A stretch of DNA of 64,000 nt. Source: an uncultured Eubacteriales bacterium. Lineage in GTDB: Bacteria; Bacillota; Clostridia; Peptostreptococcales; Anaerovoracaceae. The notes beneath the pieces were generated by a model that had not been told where the DNA came from, did no database searches, and was given only the letters and a program-made list of their open reading frames with translations. Shown piece after piece: positions 16,666 through 25,332 of the stretch (its first letter is position 1; each line of letters opens with the position of its first letter). Position numbers and translations under genes: made by a program. The DNA lies in the NCBI GenBank assembly GCA_902795265.1, contig CADBKM010000006.1, positions 1-64,000 on the forward strand. Direction: 5' to 3'.

Positions 16666-16710
16666 TAAAAAAAGAGAATGCTACGCGCTAAACTGCGTAC
16701 AGCATTCTCT
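16666..16710 (-). terminator. Riboswitch terminator upstream of grdX
   Basis: On the minus strand a stem with outer arms AGAGAATGCT and AGCATTCTCT and inner arms GCGT/ACGC is followed directly by seven U. It lies between the glycine aptamer and grdX, so it is the probable expression platform: full-length transcripts would form only when glycine binding disrupts the terminator. Confidence 0.85.
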
Positions 16711-16741
16711 CTGTTTCATAATTAATAATGATTCAGAAATA

Positions 16742-16912
16742 GGTATCCTTTCCGGTCCTTTTGCTTGAAAGTTTCGCTCCTCAAACTGCCAGATATGAGG
16801 AATTTGCCTCTTCAGCGACCGGTTCGGAGCAGATCAGCCGGCAGACCTTAAATGAATCATGCGGCAACCACTGAAAATATCTCCGGCCGGTTCTCTCCCG
16901 GGAGGAATCAGC
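16742..16912 (-). promoter_or_regulatory. Glycine riboswitch (gcvT-type aptamer), single copy
   Basis: On the minus strand the leader contains GGGAGAGAACCGG, then GCTGAAGAGGCAAATT, then CTTTCAAGCAAAAGGACCGG, in the order and spacing of the glycine aptamer consensus (GGAGAGA, CCGAAGGAGCAA, CTCTCAGGCAAAAGGAC). GAGAG pairs with CTTTC and the outer CCGG pairs with CCGG to close P1. Only one aptamer signature is visible. The following terminator and grdXEB genes make it a glycine-responsive switch for glycine catabolism; an on-switch is inferred. Confidence 0.88.
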
Positions 16913-16950
16913 CCTTCAAATATTAAAGATTGCCCCTATTTCTTGTTAAG

Positions 16951-16979
16951 ATAATATCAATACTGGAAGACATATTCAA
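16951..16979 (-). promoter_or_regulatory. Promoter of the grdXEB operon
   Basis: -35 TTGAAT (16979-16974) and -10 TATTAT (16956-16951) are exactly 17 bp apart. It starts the leader about 30 bp before the riboswitch aptamer, giving a 5' leader of roughly 290 nt. Confidence 0.7.
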
Positions 16980-16994
16980 GACATATTATGTCTT
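16967..16994. repeat. Direct repeat and palindrome overlapping the grdX -35 box
   Basis: AAGACATATT occurs twice (16967-16976 and 16978-16987). The second copy is part of the perfect palindrome AAGACAT-ATT-ATGTCTT (16978-16994). Overlap with the -35 region makes a protein binding site plausible. Confidence 0.5.
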
Positions 16995-17035
16995 TTTTAA
17001 ATACATTCCGTTATTGTTATAGCAAATTACTATCA

Positions 17036-17467
17036 TTATTCTTTGATGATTTCATACCCGATATTGTATTTCAAAGCGTATTTTTCAGCGTATGAGCCCT
17101 GTTCCGCAATAATTGTCAAAGCATCGCACAAAAGAAATGCTTCTGCCGCAATATCTGTGACACTTGCAGGTATGCTGATCGCTTCCAGAGAGCTGCATCC
17201 ACGGAATGCCCACTCGCCTATTTCTTCTGTACCATGCGGAACTGTGACTGTCTTCAGAGAAGTACAGCCATCAAACGTTTCTTTTCTGATGCGGCGCAGC
17301 GATGAAGGCAGCGAGACGGATTCAAGAGCCGTACATCCGGCAAATGCTCCTGTTCCTATTTCCCTGACGCTGTCGGGTATGATTGCTGTTATTATGTCTT
17401 CTCTTCCCGAAAAAGCTCTGTTAGCGATTAATTCCGTGCCTTCAGGCACTGCTTTATCCTCGTACAT
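17036..17467 (-). CDS. BspA-type leucine-rich repeat protein
   Basis: 143 residues made of about five LRR_5 units with the pattern IxxGAFxGCTxLexVxLPxSL (GTGAFAGCTALESVSLP, IRKETFDGCTSLKTVTVP, IGEWAFRGCSSLEAISIP). No signal peptide or anchor is visible, so it looks intracellular, unlike most BspA proteins. The start overlaps the metallo-hydrolase end by 14 bp with GAGGTC upstream, so the two are coupled. Function unknown. Confidence 0.85.
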   Translation of the reverse strand: MYEDKAVPEGTELIANRAFSGREDIITAIIPDSVREIGTGAFAGCTALESVSLPSSLRRIRKETFDGCTSLKTVTVPHGTEEIGEWAFRGCSSLEAISIPASVTDIAAEAFLLCDALTIIAEQGSYAEKYALKYNIGYEIIKE

Positions 17468-18086
17468 ACGGATTTGACCTCTTCTCTTCTCCTATTGTTG
17501 TTGGATTCCCATGTCCGGGGTATACAGTCAGATCGTCGCTGAGTGTATACAGCTTGTTCTGTATGGATGCAATCATAGCAGACTTATCGCCTGTCTCAAG
17601 AGATGTATTACCTATCGATGCCCTGAACAGCGTATCGCCAGTGAACACTGATGTGTCAGTGACAAAGCATATTCCGCCTTCAGTATGCCCCGGAGTTTCG
17701 ATAACTCTCATCACGGTTTCGCCCAGTGAAACAGCTTCGCCCTCTTTAAGGAACAGATCCGCCTCAGGACAAACCCCGTTTCCGCGACCAAGAGCCAGCC
17801 ACTTATTATCTCTTCCTCCGTGAAGCAGATATGACTCGCCGTAGGGAGCTGCAAAAACCGCTGAAGCATACCCGTCCTTATAATCCTGTACTGCAGCAAA
17901 GTGGTCGAAATGCCCGTGCGTCAGCAGTATATACTTCAGACTGCCGATATCTCCTATTTCAGCTTTTACATCTTCGCCGAAATAGCCGGGATCGATTACC
18001 GCTTTGAAGCCGGTGGCTTCATCTGTAATTACATATGTATTTTCAGCCTGTATCCCGAAAGGAAAGCATTTTACCCTAAGGCTCAT
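17454..18086 (-). CDS. MBL-fold metallo-hydrolase (glyoxalase II-like)
   Basis: 210 residues with the metal-binding HGHFDHF (about residue 61), TPGHTEGGICF, FTGDTLF and YPGHGNPT, the motifs of the glyoxalase-II/YcbL branch of the metallo-beta-lactamase fold. Two metal ions and hydrolysis of a thioester or similar bond are expected; the substrate cannot be told. AGGAGGTC precedes ATG 18086. It is followed by the overlapping LRR gene. Confidence 0.9.
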   Translation of the reverse strand: MSLRVKCFPFGIQAENTYVITDEATGFKAVIDPGYFGEDVKAEIGDIGSLKYILLTHGHFDHFAAVQDYKDGYASAVFAAPYGESYLLHGGRDNKWLALGRGNGVCPEADLFLKEGEAVSLGETVMRVIETPGHTEGGICFVTDTSVFTGDTLFRASIGNTSLETGDKSAMIASIQNKLYTLSDDLTVYPGHGNPTTIGEEKRSNPYVRG

Positions 18087-18137
18087 CTTATGACCTCCTC
18101 TTTTTATGTGTTACGAGTATACCACAGTATATACAGC

Positions 18138-18172
18138 AAAAAAGAAAAAAACGCTGAAGCCTTGCTTCAGCG
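18138..18172 (-). terminator. Intrinsic terminator after tRNA-Glu
   Basis: CGCTGAAGC-AAG-GCTTCAGCG followed on the minus strand by a T-rich tract (TTTTTTTCTTTTTT). It ends just 8 bp beyond the tRNA 3' end. Confidence 0.9.
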
Positions 18173-18179
18173 ATCATCG

Positions 18180-18254
18180 TGGTAGCGCATCAGGGAATCG
18201 AACCCTGGATTCCGCCGTGAGAGGGCGACGTCTTGACCTCTTGACCAATGCGCC
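18180..18254 (-). tRNA. tRNA-Glu (anticodon CTC), CCA encoded
   Basis: The minus strand folds as a complete cloverleaf: acceptor GGCGCAT/ATGCGCT, anticodon stem TCGCC/GGCGG with loop CTCTCAC (anticodon CTC), T arm with GGTTCGAATCC, discriminator A and encoded CCA. CTC reads GAG for glutamate. Confidence 0.95.
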
Positions 18255-18275
18255 ACATTTTCATGCGCAAGTTGT

Positions 18276-18304
18276 ATTATAAACAAAGTGCTTGGATTTG
18301 TCTA
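18276..18304 (-). promoter_or_regulatory. Promoter of tRNA-Glu
   Basis: -35 TAGACA (18304-18299), spacer 17, -10 TATAAT (18281-18276), 21 bp before the tRNA 5' end. It lies in the divergent gap shared with the asparaginase gene. Confidence 0.75.
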
Positions 18305-18336
18305 TACTTATTTTAAAAAAATGGTATTATCTTACT

Positions 18337-19365
18337 ATGAAAAATAAAAAGATATTGATTATACATACCGGCGGAACCATCGGTATGGTCCGCACGGAAA
18401 GCGGCTATGCCCCACAGACCGGAGCTCTCATGAATGAACTCAGGCAGATACGCGATCTTACATCTCCCGATTTACCTGATTGGGATATTGTGGAGTTTGA
18501 TCCCCTGCTTGATTCCACAAATGTAAGGTATGAGCAGTGGAACAGCATCGCCGAAACCATAGCTGATAACTACTGCAGCTATGACGGTTTTGTAGTGCTG
18601 CATGGCACAGATACTCTGGCCTACAGTGCCTCTGCCCTCTCGTTCATGCTCGAAGGTCTTGACAAACCTGTTGTCTTTACAGGCTCCCAGATACCTCTGT
18701 GCGAGCTCAGAAGCGACGGCCGAGATAACCTCATTACCGCTATGATGGTTGCTGCTGAAGGCAGGGTGCGTGAAGTCACTCTCTACTTCGGCGGTTCTCT
18801 GATGCGTGGAAACCGGGCAATAAAGTATTCGGCAGACAGGATTACAGCTTTTACTTCGCCTAACTATCCCGTACTGGCCAGCGCCGGGATCTCAATAGAG
18901 TACACAGGCCAGGAGATGAATACAAATGTAAAGCATCCTTTACACAGCAATACACTTAACGTTATCAGGATGAGACCCTGCCGCATAGGTGTCATAAAAA
19001 TCGTTCCCGGAATTCAGTTTGAAATATTCGAACCTATCAGATTTGAGGAACTCGATGGACTTATTCTGGAATCATTCGGAAAAGGAAATATCCCGCAGTA
19101 TGACCCTGCACTGACCCGCCTCATTTCTGAGGCAAGCAAAAGCGGCACCATTGTGACCGTCTGCACTCAATGCACCGCAGGATCGATCAGCCTCGGCATA
19201 TACAAAGCCGGATCGGCACTTGTAGAGGCCGGCGCTGTCAGCGGAGGCAATATGACCACAGAAGCCGCTCTTGCTAAGCTCACCTACCTGCTCAGCAAGG
19301 AGCTTCCACGTGAAGAAATCCGCAGGCTCATGCAGGTTGATCTCAGAGGAGAACTTACCACATAA
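18337..19365 (+). CDS. ansA: Type I L-asparaginase
   Basis: 342 residues from ATG 18337 (MKNKKILIIHTGGTIGMV). An upstream TTG at 18292 is in frame but adds unconserved residues. Catalytic motifs of both asparaginase boxes are present: HTGGTIG with the nucleophile Thr, and VVLHGTDTLAYSASALSFML. The C-terminal QCTAGSISLGIYKAG is also typical. There is no signal peptide, so it is the cytosolic type I enzyme turning asparagine to aspartate and ammonia. No clear ribosome site precedes the ATG, and TATTAT sits only 6 bp upstream, so a leaderless transcript is possible. It is transcribed opposite to its neighbours. Confidence 0.93.
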   Translation: MKNKKILIIHTGGTIGMVRTESGYAPQTGALMNELRQIRDLTSPDLPDWDIVEFDPLLDSTNVRYEQWNSIAETIADNYCSYDGFVVLHGTDTLAYSASALSFMLEGLDKPVVFTGSQIPLCELRSDGRDNLITAMMVAAEGRVREVTLYFGGSLMRGNRAIKYSADRITAFTSPNYPVLASAGISIEYTGQEMNTNVKHPLHSNTLNVIRMRPCRIGVIKIVPGIQFEIFEPIRFEELDGLILESFGKGNIPQYDPALTRLISEASKSGTIVTVCTQCTAGSISLGIYKAGSALVEAGAVSGGNMTTEAALAKLTYLLSKELPREEIRRLMQVDLRGELTT

Positions 19366-19395
19366 AAAAGAAGTTCCAGCAGGAACTTCTTTTTT
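19364..19395. terminator. Bidirectional terminator between ansA and glpK
   Basis: AAAAAAGAAGTTCC-AGCA-GGAACTTCTTTTTT is a 14-bp perfect stem with A-run and T-run on both sides. It serves both the plus-strand ansA and the convergent glpK. Confidence 0.92.
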
Positions 19396-19403
19396 ATTAT
19401 GTT

Positions 19404-20891
19404 CTATACCTCGCGGAAAGCGATGGCTGCCTTAACCGCTCTGTGCCAGCCTTCGAGTTTTTCCTTCCTCTCCTTTTCTCCAAGAGATGGTCTGAAAGTC
19501 TTGGCTATCTCCTTGCTTGCCACTATGTCTGCAAGGCTGTCGTAATAACCGACTGCCAGGCCGGCCAGATATGCAGCGCCGAGTGACGTGGACTCTATCG
19601 AAGCATATCTTACAATGTCTATATCCGAGATATCCGCCTGGAACTGCATGAGCAGATTATTCATGGCAGCTCCTCCGTCTACCTTCAGAGACGTAATGAC
19701 TTTGCCGGTGTCTGCTGTCATTGCCGCCAGGAGATCTTCGTTCTGATAGACCAGCGACTGCAGCGTAGCTCTTACGATATGCTCGCGTGTTGTTCCTCTG
19801 GTGATCCCGAAGATAGATCCTCTTACCTCAGGCTCCCAGTATGGAGCTCCCAGTCCTACAAAAGCAGGCACTACGAACACTCCGCCTGCGTCAGGCACCT
19901 GTGAAGCCATGTCTTCTGACTCAGACGCATCGCGGAAGAACCTGAGCTGATCTCTCAGCCACTGTACCGCCGCTCCGCATACAAATACAGAGCCCTCAAG
20001 CGCGTAAGTCACTTTGCCGTCAAGTCCCCATGCTATAGTTGTAAGCAGACCGTTCTTTGAAGCTACCGGCTTGTCTCCTGTGTTCAGAAGCAGGAAGTTT
20101 CCGGTGCCGTATGTGCTCTTTACATCACCCTCATTGAAGCATGCCTCGCCGAAGAGCGCAGCCTGCTGATCGCCTGCAGCGCCCGTGATAGGGATCGGAC
20201 CGCCGAAAATCTCATCGATGGTGTCGCCGAAGTGTGCCGAGCATTCGACAGGCTCAGGCAGCATGCACATCGGAATGTCGAGGAGCTTGCAGAGCTCTTC
20301 ATCCCACTGCAGTGTATTAATATCGAACAGCATGGTCCTGCACGCGTTGGAGTAATCAGAAACATGAGCCTTGCCGCCGGTAAGTTTCCATATGAGCCAG
20401 CACTCTATAGTGCCGAAGAGGAGCTCGCCCCTCTCTGCCCTGGCTCTGACTCCCGGAACGTTCTCGAGTATCCAGGCAAGCTTCGTGCCGCTGAAGTAAG
20501 GATCGGCGAGCAGACCTGTTTTCTGTCTTATCATGTCTTCGTGAGGCTTCAGCTTTGCAGCATAATCCGCTGTTCTGCGGCACTGCCACACGATGGCGTT
20601 GTAAACAGGAATGCCTGTCTTTTTATCCCAGACGACCGTAGTCTCTCTCTGGTTCGTGATACCTATGGCAGCTATGTTCTTGTACGTGAGTCCTGCTTTC
20701 AGGAGAGCTTCCTGGGCGGTGCCCATCTGTGAAGCCCATATCTCCATGGCATTGTGCTCAACCCAGCCCTCATGCGGGAATATCTGGGTGAATTCCCTCT
20801 GAACTACCGAGATCATGTTCCCGGCTTTGTCATAAATGATGGTTCTCGAGCTCGTAGTGCCCTGATCAAGCGCCATTATGTATTTTTCCAT
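19404..20891 (-). CDS. glpK: Glycerol kinase
   Basis: 495 residues, full length. FGGY-family motifs are clear: [16 protein letters not shown] at the N-terminus (phosphate 1), [27 protein letters not shown] (adenosine/phosphate 2 region) and [19 protein letters not shown]. It phosphorylates glycerol to glycerol 3-phosphate with ATP in the cytosol. No glpF or glpD lies beside it. AAAGGA precedes ATG 20891. It is 14 bp downstream of hemW, so it may be read with the lepA-hemW unit. Confidence 0.95.
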   Translation of the reverse strand: MEKYIMALDQGTTSSRTIIYDKAGNMISVVQREFTQIFPHEGWVEHNAMEIWASQMGTAQEALLKAGLTYKNIAAIGITNQRETTVVWDKKTGIPVYNAIVWQCRRTADYAAKLKPHEDMIRQKTGLLADPYFSGTKLAWILENVPGVRARAERGELLFGTIECWLIWKLTGGKAHVSDYSNACRTMLFDINTLQWDEELCKLLDIPMCMLPEPVECSAHFGDTIDEIFGGPIPITGAAGDQQAALFGEACFNEGDVKSTYGTGNFLLLNTGDKPVASKNGLLTTIAWGLDGKVTYALEGSVFVCGAAVQWLRDQLRFFRDASESEDMASQVPDAGGVFVVPAFVGLGAPYWEPEVRGSIFGITRGTTREHIVRATLQSLVYQNEDLLAAMTADTGKVITSLKVDGGAAMNNLLMQFQADISDIDIVRYASIESTSLGAAYLAGLAVGYYDSLADIVASKEIAKTFRPSLGEKERKEKLEGWHRAVKAAIAFREV

Positions 20892-20905
20892 GATGCTATC
20901 CTTTC

Positions 20906-22156
20906 TTATACAAACAGCGACATTATTGAATTGCTTATATCAATGCCGGTCTTAGTGAGTCTCAGGCCGGTATCATCGATTATAAGGAGTCCCTTTTCAG
21001 CATACGCCTCTGCTTCAGGCTTTGCTTCACTGAACACTTCCCAGAAGAAGTCTCTGAAATCATTATCTGTCTGCGGATCAATGTCTTCAGCGTCATGAGC
21101 CTTCATATAAGCTGAAACAGCCTCTTCATAGCTTACGCCCTCGCGCCTTCTGAGGCCGGTAAACACCGCCTCGCTGATGTTATCGAAGGCTGTATTCACA
21201 TGCTCTTCCGCAACAGGGAGTCTGCCCTCATTGATTGCAGCAAAGTACTCATCAAGGTCTGAAGTATTCTTATACCTCACGCCGTTCACAAAGCCGCTCG
21301 CACCAAGCCCGATGCCGATATACTCATCCATGTTCCAGTACAGGCTGTTATGGCGCGACCGGTACACGCTCCGGCCGTCCGTGTCATTTTCGCTTCTTCT
21401 CGCAAAGTTGCTTATCTCATAATGCTCATAGCCGGCTTCTTTGAGTCTGCTGCATATTCTGTGATAAGTGTCTCTGTCCTCTTCATCAGGAACTTCGACC
21501 AGCTCTCCGCGTTCAGCCATGTCGCCGAAAGGCGTTCCCTCCTCTATCTGGAGGCTGTAGCAAGAGACGTGTTCCGGACTGAGCGCCAGTATCTTTTCAA
21601 GGTCGCTCAGCGCATCTTCAGCCGTCTCACCCGGCACGGAGAAGATCAGGTCGAGATTTACGTTCTCAAAGCCCTTCTGCCTGATGAAGTGCATGTCGCG
21701 GGCAACGTTCTCGGCAGTATGTATGCGCCCCATAAAATGAAGTCTGTCGTTGTCCATCGACTGAACACCCATGGATAGTCTGTTTATACCCATGAATTTA
21801 TACGCCTGCAGCTTTGCCAGCATGACGCCGTCTTTGCGCCCGAGAGTAGCCGGATTCGCTTCGAGAGTGAACTCAGCGTCCTCATCTATATCGAAGGACC
21901 GTCTCAGGGTCTTTATCATCTCCGAGACAGTTGAGATATCCATTACCGATGGAGTTCCGCCTCCGATGTATACAGTATCTATCTTCTTGCTGCCCTGCTC
22001 ATTCTCAAGGGCCGCTCTGAGTTTTATCTCCTTTTCAAGAGCGTCCGTGTATTCCTTTCGCGGCGAACCGTCGGCCTTGAATGAGAGAAATGCGCAGTAA
22101 TTGCATTTCTGTACGCAGAAAGGCATGTGTATATAGATGCCTCTTTTTTTATCCAT
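20906..22156 (-). CDS. hemW: Radical SAM protein HemW (oxygen-independent coproporphyrinogen oxidase-like)
   Basis: 416 residues if started at ATG 22156 ([23 protein letters not shown]); an alternative ATG at 22174 overlaps lepA by 14 bp and adds six residues. The CxxxCxxC cluster for [4Fe-4S]/SAM is [20 protein letters not shown] and [13 protein letters not shown] are also typical. HemW proteins are now regarded as heme chaperones rather than HemN oxidases. It sits after lepA, a widely conserved Firmicute order (lepA-hemW-hrcA); here the hrcA operon has moved elsewhere. Confidence 0.93.
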   Translation of the reverse strand: MDKKRGIYIHMPFCVQKCNYCAFLSFKADGSPRKEYTDALEKEIKLRAALENEQGSKKIDTVYIGGGTPSVMDISTVSEMIKTLRRSFDIDEDAEFTLEANPATLGRKDGVMLAKLQAYKFMGINRLSMGVQSMDNDRLHFMGRIHTAENVARDMHFIRQKGFENVNLDLIFSVPGETAEDALSDLEKILALSPEHVSCYSLQIEEGTPFGDMAERGELVEVPDEEDRDTYHRICSRLKEAGYEHYEISNFARRSENDTDGRSVYRSRHNSLYWNMDEYIGIGLGASGFVNGVRYKNTSDLDEYFAAINEGRLPVAEEHVNTAFDNISEAVFTGLRRREGVSYEEAVSAYMKAHDAEDIDPQTDNDFRDFFWEVFSEAKPEAEAYAEKGLLIIDDTGLRLTKTGIDISNSIMSLFV

Positions 22157-22160
22157 TATC

Positions 22161-23969
22161 CTATTTCCCGTCATCGAGTTTCAGAACCTCGGTAAATGCC
22201 TCCTGTGGCACGGTAACCTGACCGAACTGTCTCATTCTCTTCTTACCTGCTTTCTGCTTCTCGAGGAGTTTCTTCTTTCTTGTTATATCTCCGCCATAGC
22301 ACTTGGCCAGAACGTCCTTGCGGTACGCCCGTACAGTCTCGCGTGCTATTATCTTCTGTCCTATCGCTGCCTGGATCGGCACCTCGAACTGATGGCGAGG
22401 GATTATATCCTTAAGCTTCTCACAGATGCCCCTGCCTTTGGCCATTGCTTCCTCTTCAGGCACGATGGTCGACAGAGCATCTATCTGTTCGCGATTGAGG
22501 AGTATGTCGAGCTTGACCAGCTTTGCCGGCTGATATCTGAGGAATTCATAGTCGAGCGACGCGTAGCCTCTGGTGCGCGATTTAAGCGCATCAAAGAAGT
22601 CGTAAATGACCTCGTTGAGCGGCATCTCGTAATGGAGCTGCACTCTTGTTTTGGTAAGATACTCCATGTGTATCATCTTGCCGCGGCGGTTCTGGCAAAG
22701 TGTCATTATGCTTCCGACATAATCGTTCGGCGTCATGATGTCAGCCTTGACTATAGGCTCCTCTATGTGTGCTATGAGCGTAGGATCAGGCAGATTCGAC
22801 GGATTCTGAATCTCGAGTATCTCCCCGCTTTTCATGACGACTTTATAAACTACCGAAGGAAGAGTCGTGATGACATCGAGATCGAACTCTCTGGAAAGTC
22901 TTTCGATTATGACGTCCATGTGGAGCAGACCGAGGAATCCGCATCTGTATCCGTATCCGAGAGCTGCGGAGTTTTCAGGTTCAAAGTTGAATGCAGCGTC
23001 GTTTACCTGCAGCTTCTCGAGAGCATCCTTGACGTTCTCGTACTTTTCACCCTCTGCCGGGAATATCCCGCAGTAGACCATGGACTGGGCCTTCTTGTAT
23101 CCGCGGAGAGCTTCCGTAGCAGGGTCAGAAGCCAGTGTAATAGTATCACCGACACGCGCATCGGCTATCTGCTTAATGCTTCCGCAGATGTATCCTACTT
23201 CACCCGCCTTGAGTTCATCTGCCGGTATAGTGCCCGGTATGCAGTAGCCTACCTCAGTTACCTCGTAGTTCTTGCCGGTGTTCATCATGCGGATGGTATC
23301 GCCTCTCTTGACTCTGCCGTCAAAAATACGAGTATAGATGATGACGCCCTTGTAGCTGTCGTAATATGAGTCAAATATAAGCGCTTTCAGCTTGCCATCA
23401 GGATCGCCCTGCGGAGGCGGTATCACCTCAACAAGCTTTTCGAGCATCTCATCTATGCCCATGCCTGTCTTGGCTGAGATCTCCGGAGCCTCAGATGCGT
23501 CGAGTCCTATAATGTCTTCGATCTCTGCTCTGGCGTCATCAGGACGCGCGGAGTCAAGATCCATTTTATTGAGCACAGGAAGTATCTCAAGGTCTTCATC
23601 GAGGGCAAGATATACATTGCCGAGAGTCTGGGCCTCAACCCCCTGTGTCGCATCGACTACGAGCACGGCTCCGTCGCATGCCGCTAAGGAGCGTGACACT
23701 TCATAATTGAAGTCGACATGGCCCGGAGTATCTATGAGATTAAGGATGTACTCCTGGCCGTCGTTAGCCTTGTATTTCAGACGCGTCGTCTGAAGCTTGA
23801 TGGTGATGCCCCTCTCACGTTCGATGTCCATGTTGTCGAGGTACTGCTCTTTCATGTCGCGCGCCTCAACAAGGCCTGTCTTTTCTATAAGACGGTCGGC
23901 CAGAGTGGACTTGCCGTGATCGATGTGGGCAATAATGCTGAAGTTTCTTATGTTGTCTAAATAACTCAT
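22161..23969 (-). CDS. lepA: Elongation factor 4 (LepA), translational GTPase
   Basis: 602 residues, the normal length. GTPase motifs are [14 protein letters not shown] (G1), [11 protein letters not shown] (G2), DTPGHVDF (G3), NKMDLDSA (G4). The C-terminal LepA-specific domain ends with [24 protein letters not shown], a family signature. It acts on the ribosome, promoting back-translocation or helping initiation-complex assembly. It is the first gene of the lepA-hemW(-glpK) unit. Confidence 0.97.
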   Translation of the reverse strand: MSYLDNIRNFSIIAHIDHGKSTLADRLIEKTGLVEARDMKEQYLDNMDIERERGITIKLQTTRLKYKANDGQEYILNLIDTPGHVDFNYEVSRSLAACDGAVLVVDATQGVEAQTLGNVYLALDEDLEILPVLNKMDLDSARPDDARAEIEDIIGLDASEAPEISAKTGMGIDEMLEKLVEVIPPPQGDPDGKLKALIFDSYYDSYKGVIIYTRIFDGRVKRGDTIRMMNTGKNYEVTEVGYCIPGTIPADELKAGEVGYICGSIKQIADARVGDTITLASDPATEALRGYKKAQSMVYCGIFPAEGEKYENVKDALEKLQVNDAAFNFEPENSAALGYGYRCGFLGLLHMDVIIERLSREFDLDVITTLPSVVYKVVMKSGEILEIQNPSNLPDPTLIAHIEEPIVKADIMTPNDYVGSIMTLCQNRRGKMIHMEYLTKTRVQLHYEMPLNEVIYDFFDALKSRTRGYASLDYEFLRYQPAKLVKLDILLNREQIDALSTIVPEEEAMAKGRGICEKLKDIIPRHQFEVPIQAAIGQKIIARETVRAYRKDVLAKCYGGDITRKKKLLEKQKAGKKRMRQFGQVTVPQEAFTEVLKLDDGK

Positions 23970-24039
23970 CCTGTATGTTTCCTTTTGAAGATTAACTAAT
24001 TAATTATATAGAATAATCGATAGTTTTTCGAGTATTACT

Positions 24040-24073
24040 GAAAACAAAAAACAGCCGGGAGACACTCCGGCTG
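24040..24073 (-). terminator. Intrinsic terminator after rpsT
   Basis: CAGCCGG-AGTGTCTC-CCGGCTG followed by TGTTTTTTGTTTT on the minus strand, about 45 bp after the rpsT stop codon. Confidence 0.9.
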
Positions 24074-24115
24074 AAAGCGCATTTAACTTATACGCAGTGT
24101 GGGGACGGGTGAGAA

Positions 24116-24385
24116 TTACTTTGCGCTAAGCGCGTTCAGCTTACTCTCGAATCTGGAAATCTTTCTTGCGACAGTGTTCTTGTGGAATGTTCCCTTTGCT
24201 GCAGCCTGCATGAGCTTCTTCTCAGCGTGCTGGAATGCTGCCCTTGCTGCCTCTGCATCACCGGATTCAATAGCTGCGAGGAATGCCTTCTCAGCTTCCT
24301 TAACGTGGTTCTTGACTCTGATGTTGCGAGCTGTCTTCTTGTCGATTACACGGATTCTTTTCTTTGCGGATTTAATGTTTGCCAT
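24116..24385 (-). CDS. rpsT: 30S ribosomal protein S20
   Basis: 89 residues beginning MANIKSAKKRIRVIDKKTARN, the typical basic N-terminus of S20, ending SRFESKLNALSAK. It binds 16S rRNA in the small subunit. It is a single-gene unit with its own promoter upstream and terminator downstream, located before lepA as in many Firmicutes. Confidence 0.97.
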   Translation of the reverse strand: MANIKSAKKRIRVIDKKTARNIRVKNHVKEAEKAFLAAIESGDAEAARAAFQHAEKKLMQAAAKGTFHKNTVARKISRFESKLNALSAK

Positions 24386-24431
24386 TATTTTACCCCACTT
24401 TCATTTTTTAATGCATTAATTCGCAACCGCT

Positions 24432-24460
24432 ATTATATGATAAGGCTTTTTATAATACAA
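24432..24460 (-). promoter_or_regulatory. Promoter of rpsT
   Basis: -35 TTGTAT (24460-24455), spacer 17, -10 TATAAT (24437-24432), giving a leader of about 40 nt before the rpsT start. Confidence 0.75.
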
Positions 24461-24487
24461 GCAAAATTTGAGATTATCTGAAAATAA

Positions 24488-24553
24488 TTATGCCTGCTGA
24501 TACGGCACTTCTAGAGCCCTGGTGTTTTTTCCGTCGCGCGTTTCAAACTTCAT
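24488..24553 (-). CDS. Possible 21-residue protein after xthA
   Basis: An ATG at 24553 lies two bases after the xthA stop and has GGAG 8 bp upstream (inside the last xthA codons). It encodes MKFETRDGKNTRALEVPYQQA and a stop at 24488. Spacing and ribosome site look like a real coupled cistron, but the length is near the limit for chance and no family is recognised. Confidence 0.3.
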   Translation of the reverse strand: MKFETRDGKNTRALEVPYQQA

Positions 24554-24555
24554 TT

Positions 24556-25314
24556 TTATATCTCCATGAGCACGGACACCGGGCAGTGATCACTGCCGTA
24601 AATATCAGTGTGTATGACAGCGTCTTTGAGCTTATCTCTCAGGCGATCCGATATGATGAAATAGTCTATGCGCCACCCTGCGTTCCTCTCTCTGGCCTTC
24701 ATTCTGTATGACCACCAGGAGTATGTAACGGTTTCAGGATACATATATCTGAATGTATCTGTAAATCCTGCATCAAGAAGCTCGTTCATCTTGCCCCTCT
24801 CTTCGTCTGAGAAACCGGCATTTCCTCTGTTAGGACCCGGGTTCTTAAGATCGATCTCATTATGAGCCACGTTGAGATCGCCGCAGTATATCACAGGCTT
24901 CGTGCTGTCGAGCTCCTTCATGTACTCTCTCATCGCGTCTTCGAACTCGCATCTGTAATCGATGCGTTTAAGGCCGTCCTGAGCGTTAGGGACATAGCAG
25001 CAGATAAGGTAGAACTCCGGATATTCGAGCGTTATGACTCTGCCCTCATCATCGTGTTCTCCCTTGATCCCGTACGCGACCGAGAGCGGCTCACCGATCG
25101 ATTCCTTTACAAATACCGCAGTGCCCGAATATCCCTTCTTTTCAGCGCAGTTGTAGTATTCGTAATATCCTTCCGGATGAAAGTCGGCCTGCCCCTCCTG
25201 CATCTTGGTTTCCTGAAGGCAGAAGAAGTCGGCGTCAAGTTCTTTGAAGATATCTTCGAATCCTTTTTTAAGTACGGCTCTGAAGCCGTTAACGTTCCAG
25301 CTTACAAATTTCAT
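24556..25314 (-). CDS. xthA: Exodeoxyribonuclease III
   Basis: 252 residues with the endonuclease/exonuclease/phosphatase fold: MKFVSWNVNGFRAVLKKGF, FFCLQETKMQEGQADF (catalytic Glu), YCGDLNVAHNEIDL (Asp and Asn), and the terminal DHCPVSVLMEI with the catalytic His. It is an apurinic endonuclease and 3'-5' exonuclease in base-excision repair. It lies 18 bp after the GH25 gene, on the same strand. Confidence 0.95.
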   Translation of the reverse strand: MKFVSWNVNGFRAVLKKGFEDIFKELDADFFCLQETKMQEGQADFHPEGYYEYYNCAEKKGYSGTAVFVKESIGEPLSVAYGIKGEHDDEGRVITLEYPEFYLICCYVPNAQDGLKRIDYRCEFEDAMREYMKELDSTKPVIYCGDLNVAHNEIDLKNPGPNRGNAGFSDEERGKMNELLDAGFTDTFRYMYPETVTYSWWSYRMKARERNAGWRIDYFIISDRLRDKLKDAVIHTDIYGSDHCPVSVLMEI

Positions 25315-25332
25315 TATTCAGCTCCGATCATA

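Noticed and set aside
22137..23369. A 410-codon plus-strand frame opposite lepA
   Set aside because: lepA is unmistakable with all GTPase motifs; the antisense frame has no ribosome site or homology.
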